The position numbers and the translations under genes were made by a program. From CAZEBW01 sp964510205 (GTDB lineage: Bacteria > Chloroflexota > Anaerolineae > VGOG01): 64,000 nucleotides of DNA. Within the stretch, counting starts at the first letter, position 1; each line of letters opens with the position of its first letter. Below, piece after piece: positions 31,868-38,687 of the stretch. The stretch covers positions 17,950-81,949 of the forward strand of contig CAZEBW010000008.1 of the NCBI GenBank assembly GCA_964510205.1, read 5' to 3'. A model generated the notes under the pieces. It did no database searches. It was not told the origin of the DNA and worked only from the letters and a program-made list of their open reading frames with translations.

Positions 31868-32020
31868 ATGGAAAACCTGGTTTACATTTTCGCCGCGTAC
31901 GCAGTTTTTTGGGCCTTGACCTTCGTTTTCGTCTTCAACCTCTCCCGACGGCAGAAGGGCTTGCAGAGAGAGATCGAGTCCCTGAAGCGGGCCGTGGAGA
32001 GCCGCCGAGAGAGGATGTGA
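31868..32020 (+). CDS. ccmD: Heme exporter accessory protein CcmD
   Basis: 50-aa protein, start ATG 31868 with AGGAGGT upstream. One TM helix (about 5-24, VYIFAAYAVFWALTFVFVF) is followed by a basic, coiled-coil-like tail (RRQKGLQREIESLKRAVESR). Size, topology and position after ccmC match CcmD, which helps release holo-CcmE from CcmABC. Confidence 0.85.
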   Translation: MENLVYIFAAYAVFWALTFVFVFNLSRRQKGLQREIESLKRAVESRRERM

Positions 32021-32032
32021 GGCGGCTATCTG

Positions 32033-32165
32033 CTCCCTCCCCCTCCCAGGGGGAGGGTTGGGGTGGGGGTGGGAGTTTGCAGGCCAGAACGAGGCGATTT
32101 CGCAGGGGAGCTTGTCCATTTGAAGGGCTTACCCTCCCCCTGCCCCTCCCTGGGAGGGAGGGGGG
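32033..32165. repeat. C-rich/G-rich palindromic repeat
   Basis: Runs of the type CTCCCTCCCCCTCCCAGG and GGGAGGGTTGGGGTGGG (32033-32075), and a second pair at 32131-32165. The same type of unit is embedded in-frame in the large FG-GAP gene (43331-43411 and 43580-43660). Confidence 0.65.
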
Positions 32166-32203
32166 AATGTCGACTACGTGAGAGGCAGTAGCGAGGAGGC
32201 AAG

Positions 32204-34153
32204 ATGCAAGTTGCGGGACGAGGGACAGAAGTCCGTCAGGTGAAATTGCTGCTATTGCTGTTCCTGCTGGCCTGCTTTCTGTGGGGACGAGCGTTGCCCC
32301 GCCCTCCCAAGTTGGCAGCTCAAGCCACTGTCAAACGATCCAGTTCCGCCATCGCCGTAACGTCCGATGGCGGTTTTTGTCTGGCGGTGAACCCCGATTC
32401 TAATTCGTTATCCATTATTGTCACTGCCACAGAGGAGAAGATCGCCGAGATTGGGGTGGGCATGGATCCGCGCACCGTGGCTGTGGACGACGCGGGAGAG
32501 CGGGCCTACGTCGCCAATCGGGGCTCCGACAGCGTCTCGGTCGTAGACCTGACGACACACGAGGTCATCACCGAGATCGCCGTCGGCGACCGGCCTTACG
32601 GCGTCGTCGTCAGCCCCGACGGCGGCCGCCTCTACGTGGCCGAGCAGGGCGCGGACCGCCTCGCTGTCTTGGACACGATCACTTTTGAGACGGTGAAAAC
32701 CCTCTCCGTGGCCGACCGCCCCAGCGGCCTGGCCGTCTCCGACGACGGCCGCACCCTCTACGTCACCCACCTTCTCAGCGGCCATATCAGCGTCGTCTCC
32801 CTGGGCGGTCAGCGCATCTACTTGCCCCTCATTCTCAAAGGCGCATCGCCCAGCCAAATGATATCCAATACCCAATATCCAATCTCCAACCTCCAACTTC
32901 CAACATCCAACATCCAGCTTTGGCCCGACAGCAACCTGGCCCAGTCTATCGTCCTCTCGCCCGACGGCGCGGGAAGTCCTCCTCCTCGCGCCTACGTTCC
33001 CCACACCCGCTCCAACACCTCCAACCGCGCTCTTACTTTCGACACCACCGTCTTCCCGCTGGTTTCGCTCGTTGACACAGCGACACAGCAGCATCTGGTG
33101 GGGCAGCAGCTCGACCTGGGCACTCTGGATCCGCCCGGCGTGGGGTTGCCTTTCGACGCCGCCCTGACTCCAGATGGCGAGGAGCTGTGGGTGCTCAACG
33201 CCGCCAGCAACGATGTCTCGGTGCTGGATCTGGTCAGCCGTCAACTCGTGGCCCACATCGAGGTGGGCGATAATCCGCGCGGCATCGTCCTGTCGCCCGA
33301 CGGCGCCGCGGCCTACGTCAACAACACCCTGGCGGGCGCCGTCTCGGTCATAGACACCGCCGCTTACACCGTGACCAGCAGCATCCCCGTCACCGACCTT
33401 CCCCTGCCGCCGGTGCTGCTGAACGGCAAGCGGCTGTTTCACACCAGCGACGATCCGCGTATGTCTCGCGCCCAGTGGATCAGTTGTAACACCTGCCACT
33501 TCGAGGGTGAGCACGACGGGCGCACCTGGTTCTTCGGCTTCGCCGGGCCGCGCAACACCACCAGCCTGCTGGGCATGATCCAGACCTATCCCCTGCGCTG
33601 GTCGGGGGAGTGGGATGAGAGCGCTGATTCGGAGTTCGCCAATCGGAAGGAGAACTTCGGCAGTGGCCTGATTGACGGCGACATGAACTGCTCCCTCTCC
33701 CCGCCCGACTGCGTGAACCACTTGCCCAACCAGGGCCGCGCTTTCGACCTGGATTGCCTGGCCACTTTCATAGACGGCCTGCAAATCCCGTTGAGTCCAG
33801 CCCACGCTCACGGCGAGCCCCTGACCGAGGCCGAAGAGCGGGGCAAGGCCATCTTCGATGATGCGGAGCTGGGCTGCATTGGGTGTCATCCTCCGCCCTT
33901 CTATACCGATCGCCAGATGCACGACGTGGGCACGGCCACCGCCGACGAGCGCATCGGCCCGCAGTTCGACACCCCCACCCTGCGCGGGCTGTACGACAGC
34001 GCGCCCTACTTCCACGACGGCAGCGCGGCCACCCTCTACGAAGCCCTCAACCGGCCCAGCCCGCAGAGCGAGCACGATGTGCGCGGCCTGCTGAGCGAAG
34101 CCGAGATACAGGACCTGATCGCCTTTTTGCTCGCCTTGCCGTTTGTGGAATGA
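32204..34153 (+). CDS. Exported YVTN beta-propeller protein fused to a di-heme peroxidase/MauG-like domain
   Basis: 649 aa with a signal peptide (hydrophobic about 14-30). Beta-propeller blades of the YVTN type run about 45-205 and 310-395 (AYVANRGSDSVSVVDL, ELWVLNAASNDVSVLDL). A di-heme domain follows (about 400-645) with CNTCH (428) and CIGCH (558) and the MauG/CcpA-like segment TPTLRGLYDSAPYFHDGSA. Between the blades, residues about 205-213 read IYLPLILKG, like the C-terminal motif of other secreted proteins here. They are followed by MISNTQYPISNLQ, encoded by a tandem repeat. This suggests an old C-terminus overrun by a repeat insertion and joined to more blades. It probably reacts with peroxide or modifies a partner. 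Function not proven. Confidence 0.82.
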   Translation: MQVAGRGTEVRQVKLLLLLFLLACFLWGRALPRPPKLAAQATVKRSSSAIAVTSDGGFCLAVNPDSNSLSIIVTATEEKIAEIGVGMDPRTVAVDDAGERAYVANRGSDSVSVVDLTTHEVITEIAVGDRPYGVVVSPDGGRLYVAEQGADRLAVLDTITFETVKTLSVADRPSGLAVSDDGRTLYVTHLLSGHISVVSLGGQRIYLPLILKGASPSQMISNTQYPISNLQLPTSNIQLWPDSNLAQSIVLSPDGAGSPPPRAYVPHTRSNTSNRALTFDTTVFPLVSLVDTATQQHLVGQQLDLGTLDPPGVGLPFDAALTPDGEELWVLNAASNDVSVLDLVSRQLVAHIEVGDNPRGIVLSPDGAAAYVNNTLAGAVSVIDTAAYTVTSSIPVTDLPLPPVLLNGKRLFHTSDDPRMSRAQWISCNTCHFEGEHDGRTWFFGFAGPRNTTSLLGMIQTYPLRWSGEWDESADSEFANRKENFGSGLIDGDMNCSLSPPDCVNHLPNQGRAFDLDCLATFIDGLQIPLSPAHAHGEPLTEAEERGKAIFDDAELGCIGCHPPPFYTDRQMHDVGTATADERIGPQFDTPTLRGLYDSAPYFHDGSAATLYEALNRPSPQSEHDVRGLLSEAEIQDLIAFLLALPFVE

Positions 34154-34162
34154 GCGTCTGGC

Positions 34163-34191
34163 TTGACAGATTCAGCGGCTCATAGTATATT
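34163..34191 (+). promoter_or_regulatory. Sigma70-type promoter upstream of the SLATT gene
   Basis: TTGACA (34163-34168), a 17-nt spacer and TATATT (34186-34191). The long leader (about 230 nt) to the next gene contains a TGAGCGAC/GTCGCTCA hairpin (34274-34296) and MITE copy 3, so the element may have altered expression. Confidence 0.7.
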
Positions 34192-34306
34192 TGAAGGCAG
34201 TGTTCATTTTCCACAACCTACCCTCAAAGCGACCGCACCGCGGTCTGTCCGCACGGCTAGGGCGCGGCTATGTTGAGCGACTCAGTTCGTCGCTCATTAT
34301 TCATAA

Positions 34307-34407
34307 GGGTGCGTTTCATCTCGGTTGTAGGACGGATTGGTAATCCGTCAATTCGTCGGAATACCATTCCGACCAACAATACCAGCCAACTCACTTGAAA
34401 CACACCC
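34307..34407 (-). mobile_element. 101-bp MITE-like element, copy 3
   Basis: Inverted relative to copies 1 and 2, same length. Ends GGGTGCGTTTC and GAAACACACCC. Flanks TATTCATAA (34298-34306) and TATTCATGA (34408-34416) form a 9-bp duplication with one difference, suggesting an older insertion. Confidence 0.87.
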
Positions 34408-34431
34408 TATTCATGAGACAGGAGGTCACAA

Positions 34432-35037
34432 ATGGATGCGCAGCAGGCAAGCGTAGACACGACCAAGTCACTAGACAAGAGCAAGTCGGATCAATCGTAC
34501 ATTGAGTGGCTGGAGTCAAACTTCGGCGAGCTGATTGATGCGCTGGAGTTGAGCGACCTGCGCAAGCGAATGCTCAAGAGCCGCTGGTTGGATCAGGTGC
34601 TCTGGCTGGAGGGGCGGACCAACCGCAACCGCGATTGGTACTATCGCCTGCGCCTGACGGCCATCATCGGCGGCATCCTCATCCCCATCTGCGTGACGGT
34701 TAGCCAGGTGTCTTCGCTGGCATGGGTGGCTTGGGTGGCCACGGCCCTGGGCGCTGTGGTGGCCATCGCCTCGGCGGTAGAGGAGTTCTTTCACTACGGC
34801 GAGCGTTGGCGCAATTTCCGCAACACGGTCGAGTTGTTGAAGGTCGAGGGATGGCACTTCTTCCAGTTGAGCGGGCCGTACAGCCGCCGCAAGTCTCACG
34901 CTCACGCCTACGAGAAGTTCGCCGCTCGCGTGGAGGAGATCATCCGGCGCGACGTGCAGATTTACATCAGCCAGGTGGTGGGCGAGCGAGAGCTCCAGGA
35001 GGAAGAGAGCGAGAGCGGGGAGGGAGCGATTGACTGA
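34432..35037 (+). CDS. SLATT/DUF4231 two-helix membrane protein
   Basis: 201 aa with AGGAGGT before ATG 34432. Two adjacent TM helices (about 77-95 and 98-118: LTAIIGGILIPICVTV, WVAWVATALGAVVAIASAV) follow an amphipathic N-terminal part. The DUF4231 signature follows the helices (EEFFHYGERWRNFRNTVELL, LKVEGWHFFQLSGPY). SLATT proteins have been predicted by comparative genomics to be pore-forming effectors in nucleotide-dependent conflict systems. A Nudix gene and a TIR fragment come next in the same operon, which fits that theme. Function here is inference. Confidence 0.82.
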   Translation: MDAQQASVDTTKSLDKSKSDQSYIEWLESNFGELIDALELSDLRKRMLKSRWLDQVLWLEGRTNRNRDWYYRLRLTAIIGGILIPICVTVSQVSSLAWVAWVATALGAVVAIASAVEEFFHYGERWRNFRNTVELLKVEGWHFFQLSGPYSRRKSHAHAYEKFAARVEEIIRRDVQIYISQVVGERELQEEESESGEGAID

Positions 35038-35551
35038 GCGTGTTGGGTGGTATAAGCCGACGCAGCCGCACGGCCACGTCATCAGCAGCGATCCCTATTT
35101 TACGCTGATGGCCGGCGCTGACGGCGTGGGATTCGTCCATTGCAGCGATGGCGTTCTGGTGGTGCCCTTGACCGACGACGGCCAGGTGCTGATGGCGGTG
35201 GAACGCTCGCCCGCCTTCGATCGCGAGGTGCTGGTGCTGGTCGGCGGCGAGGTGGAAGAGGGGGAGCCGTTGCAGGAGACGGCCAACCGCGAGCTGCAAG
35301 AGGAACTGGGCTGGCGCGCGGAGCGCATGGAGTTCCTGGGCGAGCTTCACCCCTTCAAGTACCTGACCTCTCGCCAGTTTGTCTTCTTGGCCCGCGACCT
35401 GGCGCCCAGTAGGCTGGAAGGCGACGAGGTGTATCCCGTAGGTGTGCGAAAGGTGCCTTTGGAGAGCTTCTTGGACCTGTGCAGCGGTGGCGAGTTGCAG
35501 GACGCGACGGCTATCGCCGCGCTATGCTTGGCTCGAAACTTCTTGAGGTAG
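35030..35551 (+). CDS. Nudix hydrolase (ADP-ribose pyrophosphatase-like)
   Basis: 173 aa, TTG start at 35030 with GGGAGG upstream, overlapping the SLATT gene by 8 nt. The Nudix box runs about 72-95 (GGEVEEGEPLQETANRELQE then ELGW), with the REXXEE Mg-binding core intact. The flanking beta strands and the C-terminal FLARDLAPSRLEGDE resemble ADP-ribose/NDP-sugar pyrophosphatases. Such an enzyme could clear ADP-ribose-type products. Coupling to a SLATT gene and a TIR fragment makes a link to NAD-derived signals worth considering, but housekeeping is equally possible. Confidence 0.9.
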   Translation: MTERVGWYKPTQPHGHVISSDPYFTLMAGADGVGFVHCSDGVLVVPLTDDGQVLMAVERSPAFDREVLVLVGGEVEEGEPLQETANRELQEELGWRAERMEFLGELHPFKYLTSRQFVFLARDLAPSRLEGDEVYPVGVRKVPLESFLDLCSGGELQDATAIAALCLARNFLR

Positions 35552-35555
35552 AGAG

Positions 35556-35777
35556 ATGGGCGATCACGTTTTCATCTGCTACGCGCGCCAGGACGAGGAC
35601 TTCGTCCTCACGCTGGCGGGCAACCTCAGACAACGCGGCGTCCCCGTCTGGCTGGACCAGTGGGACATCCGACCCAGTGCCGATTGGGACCTGGCCATTG
35701 ACGATGCCCTGTACGACCTACCGGGCCTACTGCGCCACGCTGGGGGAGGCATACTAACCCTGGAGGAAGAAAATTGA
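35556..35777 (+). pseudogene. Truncated TIR-domain protein
   Basis: 73 aa starting 4 nt after the Nudix gene. Residues 1-52 are a clear TIR N-terminal half (HVFICYARQDEDFVLTLAGN, GVPVWLDQWDIRPSADWDLA). The remainder (PGLLRHAGGGILTLEEEN) does not follow the family and stops early, before the region that carries the catalytic glutamate of NAD-cleaving TIR enzymes. It looks like a remnant whose distal part was deleted, with the next gene (DegV) starting inside its last codons. It is unlikely to be catalytically active. Confidence 0.75.
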
Positions 35778-36616
35778 CCGTGCGAATCGTCACCGATACC
35801 AGTTGCGACCTGCCTCCAAGTCTGGAAAAGGAACTGGAAGAGCTTGGGGTGATCATCGTTCGCTTTCTGTTTCGCTTTGGGCTGGAAGAGTGTGCGGACA
35901 AGAGCCTCCCCATGAAGGAGTTCCTGGCCAGGGCGGAGAACACCTGGCCAACGACCTCCGTGCCGTCATCGGGAGACTTTGTGCGGGCTTTCCGCCAGTG
36001 CGTGGAGGATGGCGATGAGGTGGTTTGCATCACCATCACCGGCAATCACAGCGCGACCTACTCGGCGGCGGTTCTGGCCAGCCAGGAATTCCCCGCTGGA
36101 CAGGTCACGGTGGTGGATTCAAAGACGCTCTCCCTGGCCCAGGGTCTGCTGGTCCTGGCCGCTGCCCGCGCCGCCCAACAGGGCCAAAGCGCCCAGGCCG
36201 TGGTGGAGACCATCAACGAGCTGCGGCAGCGCCTAGACCTGTTCATCACCCTGGATACAGTGGAGTACCTGGTCAAGGGGGGCAGAGCCAGCCGGCTGAG
36301 CGGCGTCGTGGCCGGGCTGCTGAGAATCAGGCCCATCTTGACCATCCTGGATGGCGAGCTGACGCTGCTGGAGAAGCCGCGCGGCAGAAAAGCGGCCAGA
36401 CGCAGGCTGATCGAATTGGCCAGCGAGCGTTTCCCGGCGGAGACGGTCGGTGTGGCGCTCGTTGCCTGTGAAGAGGAGGCCAGGGAACTGGTCTCAGAGA
36501 TCGCTCTGCAAACCGGCTTTCCTGAAGAGGACATCCTGCTTGCCGAAACGGGCATGGTCATCGCAACCCATGCGGGACCGGGCGCCTTGGGGATAGCGGT
36601 GGTTTCAGAGCAGTGA
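35774..36616 (+). CDS. DegV-family fatty-acid-binding protein
   Basis: 280 aa, probable TTG start at 35774 overlapping the TIR remnant. Family motifs: VRIVTDTSCDLPPSLEKE, TSVPSSGDFVRAF, ITGNHSATYSAAVLA, VDSKTLSLAQGLLV and the C-terminal HAGPGALGIAV. DegV/FakB proteins bind fatty acids; FakB partners present them to the FakA kinase. No fakA is seen in the window. Normal length. Confidence 0.93.
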   Translation: MTVRIVTDTSCDLPPSLEKELEELGVIIVRFLFRFGLEECADKSLPMKEFLARAENTWPTTSVPSSGDFVRAFRQCVEDGDEVVCITITGNHSATYSAAVLASQEFPAGQVTVVDSKTLSLAQGLLVLAAARAAQQGQSAQAVVETINELRQRLDLFITLDTVEYLVKGGRASRLSGVVAGLLRIRPILTILDGELTLLEKPRGRKAARRRLIELASERFPAETVGVALVACEEEARELVSEIALQTGFPEEDILLAETGMVIATHAGPGALGIAVVSEQ

Positions 36617-36720
36617 ACCGCTGATGACGCTGATGGGCGCTGAGTTCGCTGAGAGGGCCGGCTTTCGGAGCAAGCCAGGTTTCAGCGTGTTCAGCGCACC
36701 TCAGCGGTCTCAGCGATTCC
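36615..36720. repeat. 106-bp repeat, copy A
   Basis: Begins GAACCGCTGATGACGCTGAT and ends with CTCAGCGATTCC, with multiple CGCTGA/TCAGCG arms. The copy at 37186-37291 has the same length and order. Terminal bases differ between copies in a way that swaps between the two ends (ACC/ATT versus ATC/GTT). The two copies flank one gene. Confidence 0.75.
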
Positions 36721-36736
36721 AGGCGTCGAGGCCAAC

Positions 36737-37174
36737 ATGATCCTTCGATTCATCCTCTACGGCATGCTGGGCTGGTGCGGCGAGATTGTCTGGACGGCGA
36801 CGAGGGAAAAGCTCAGCGGGCAGCAGCGGGGCTGGAAGCTGAGGGGCACGTCCTATCTGTGGATGTTTCCCCTCTACGGCCTCATCGCGCCCCTGTACGA
36901 ACCGGTCCACAACGCCCTCCGCGCCTGGCCCTGGCCGCTGCGGGGCGTGGTCTACATGTTGGGCTTCTGGGCTGTGGAGTACCTGATGGGCTGGCTGCTG
37001 AAGCGTCTAGTTGGCGTCTGCCCCTGGGACTACAGCCGCGCCCGCTGGAACGTGCACGGCTTCATCCGGCTGGACTATGGGCCTGCCTGGTTCCTGGTCG
37101 GGCTGGGTCTGGAACGCGTCCACGATGTGCTGGTGCAATTGACGCCCGCCATCCAGCAGGTGTTGATTGGTTGA
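36737..37174 (+). CDS. Small polytopic membrane protein, CmpB/type IV ABC-transporter-like family
   Basis: 145 aa with about four hydrophobic segments. The pattern FILYGMLGWCGEIVW ... GTSYLWMFPLYGL and the WNVHGFIRLDYGPAW segment match the ABC_trans_CmpB-type family as I recognise it. The family's role is poorly defined. No ATPase partner is adjacent. The gene lies exactly between two copies of a 106-bp repeat, so it may have moved or been rearranged as a unit. Confidence 0.7.
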   Translation: MILRFILYGMLGWCGEIVWTATREKLSGQQRGWKLRGTSYLWMFPLYGLIAPLYEPVHNALRAWPWPLRGVVYMLGFWAVEYLMGWLLKRLVGVCPWDYSRARWNVHGFIRLDYGPAWFLVGLGLERVHDVLVQLTPAIQQVLIG

Positions 37175-37185
37175 GAGCGAGTTTT

Positions 37186-37291
37186 GAATCGCTGATGACG
37201 CTGATGAGCGCTGAGTTCGCTGAGGGAGCAAACTGTCGGGGCATGTTAGTTTTCAGCGTGTTCAGCGTGCCTCAGCGCCATCAGCGGTTCC
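37186..37291. repeat. 106-bp repeat, copy B
   Basis: Begins GAATCGCTGATGACGCTGAT and ends with ATCAGCGGTTCC. Aligned with copy A (36615-36720), it is the same length and in the same orientation. Confidence 0.75.
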
Positions 37292-37332
37292 ACCTGAGCT
37301 AATCCGCAAATAAATAAGGAGGCACTTACTTC

Positions 37333-38523
37333 ATGAACTTGAAACACAAAGCTGCAAACAGGGTCGTCGGCGTTCAGCCTTCGGCTACGGTGGCGGTTTC
37401 CGACAAAGCTCGCGCCCTGGCTGCACAGGGCCTGGACGTCATCAGCCTGGCTGGCGGCGATCCCGACTTCGACACCCCATCGCACATCGTGGAGGCCGTT
37501 GTGGAGGCCATTCGCCAGGGCCACACGCACTACGTGGCCAGCTCCGGTCTGAGAGGGCTGCGGACGGCCATCGCCGACAAGCTAAGGGCGGAAAACGGCC
37601 TGGCTTTCGACCCTGAGTCGGAGATCATCGTCACGCCAGGGGCGAAGCAGGCGCTCTTCGCCGCCATCATGGCCACCGTGGACGAGGGCGACGAAGTGCT
37701 GGTCCTCGATCCGGCTTGGGTCTCCTACGTGCCCTGTGTGCAACTGGCCAGCGGCGCGGCGGTCCATGTCCCCTTGGGCGCGGCAGATGGTTTCCGCGTC
37801 ACAGAGGCCAAGCTGCGGCAAAAGCTGACGCCCCGCTCGAAGCTGCTGATCCTCAACTCGCCCAGCAATCCCACGGGCCGGACCTTCACCCGCGAGGAGC
37901 TGGAGGCCATCGCCACGGTGGCCCTGGAAAACGACCTGTTGGTGCTATCGGACGAGATCTACGAGAAGATCCTGTACGATGGTCACCAGCACATCAGCGT
38001 GGGCAGTTTGCCCGATATGCAGGATAGAACCGTGGTCATCAATGGCTTCTCCAAGGCCTATGCCATGACGGGCTGGCGTCTGGGCTACGTGGCGGCCAGG
38101 GAGCCGCTGGCCAAAGAGATCCTGAAGGTTCAACAGCACTCGGTGACCTGTGCTAGCTCTTTTACTCAATACGCTGGCATCGCGGCCCTAACTGGTCCCC
38201 AGGATGCCGTCTCGCAGATGGTCGAGGCGTACAGAAAGCGGAGGGACATCATTACCGACGGCCTGAACAGCCTGCCAGGCGTATCCTGTCACCAGCCCCA
38301 GGGAGCGTTCTATGCGTTCCCCGACGTCTCCGCCACGGGCATGTCCTCCATAGAGTTCGCCGACATGCTGTTGAGCAAGGCCAGGGTGGCCGTCACCCCT
38401 GGGATCGCCTTTGGAGACAGCGGGGAGGGACACGTCAGGTTATCGTTTGCCAATTCGACGCCGTTGGTCGAGGAGGCCATCGAGCGCATGAGGGAAGTGC
38501 TGTATAAGGAGAGAATCCCGTGA
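37333..38523 (+). CDS. Class I pyridoxal-phosphate aminotransferase (aspartate aminotransferase type)
   Basis: 396 aa, full length. Motifs: SLAGGDPDFDTPSHI, YVASSGLRGLRTAI, NSPSNPTGRTF, and PLP Lys241 in NGFSKAYAMTGWRLGY. The type I-gamma aspartate aminotransferase branch is most likely, with substrate range uncertain. AAGGAGG lies upstream of ATG 37333. The downstream small gene overlaps its stop by 4 nt, forming an operon with the amidase and MFS genes. Confidence 0.93.
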   Translation: MNLKHKAANRVVGVQPSATVAVSDKARALAAQGLDVISLAGGDPDFDTPSHIVEAVVEAIRQGHTHYVASSGLRGLRTAIADKLRAENGLAFDPESEIIVTPGAKQALFAAIMATVDEGDEVLVLDPAWVSYVPCVQLASGAAVHVPLGAADGFRVTEAKLRQKLTPRSKLLILNSPSNPTGRTFTREELEAIATVALENDLLVLSDEIYEKILYDGHQHISVGSLPDMQDRTVVINGFSKAYAMTGWRLGYVAAREPLAKEILKVQQHSVTCASSFTQYAGIAALTGPQDAVSQMVEAYRKRRDIITDGLNSLPGVSCHQPQGAFYAFPDVSATGMSSIEFADMLLSKARVAVTPGIAFGDSGEGHVRLSFANSTPLVEEAIERMREVLYKERIP

Positions 38524-38687
38524 ATTCAATCGCAATCATCCTGACCGAGCTTGATGAGGCGCGGCTGGACGAGATGTTGCCCGTGCTGAAAGCCTTTCAC
38601 GAAGCGGTGAGCCGTCTCGACGGGCTAGACCTGCAAGACGTGGAACCGGCGGTGAGCTTCAGCGTGACGGAGGAGGGCGAAAAATGA
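38520..38687 (+). CDS. GatC/AtzG-like small amidase subunit
   Basis: 55 aa from GTG 38520, overlapping the genes on both sides by 4 nt. The sequence includes LDEARLDEMLPVLKAF and LDGLDLQDVEPAVSF, the helix and the LD-x-VEP tail pattern seen in GatC and AtzG. GatC and AtzG wrap around and stabilise their amidase partner, and the amidase follows immediately. Short length and overlaps on both sides strongly favour a genuine partner protein. Confidence 0.72.
   Translation: MNSIAIILTELDEARLDEMLPVLKAFHEAVSRLDGLDLQDVEPAVSFSVTEEGEK

Noticed and set aside
32408..34075. Long open frame of 555 codons on the minus strand
   Set aside because: It lies opposite the propeller/di-heme gene, whose + strand frame has a signal peptide, CXXCH motifs and recognisable blades. 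The minus frame is a GC-driven shadow.
36615..37291. Composite transposon formed by the two 106-bp repeats
   Set aside because: Neither repeat encodes a transposase, and I found no target duplication outside the pair.
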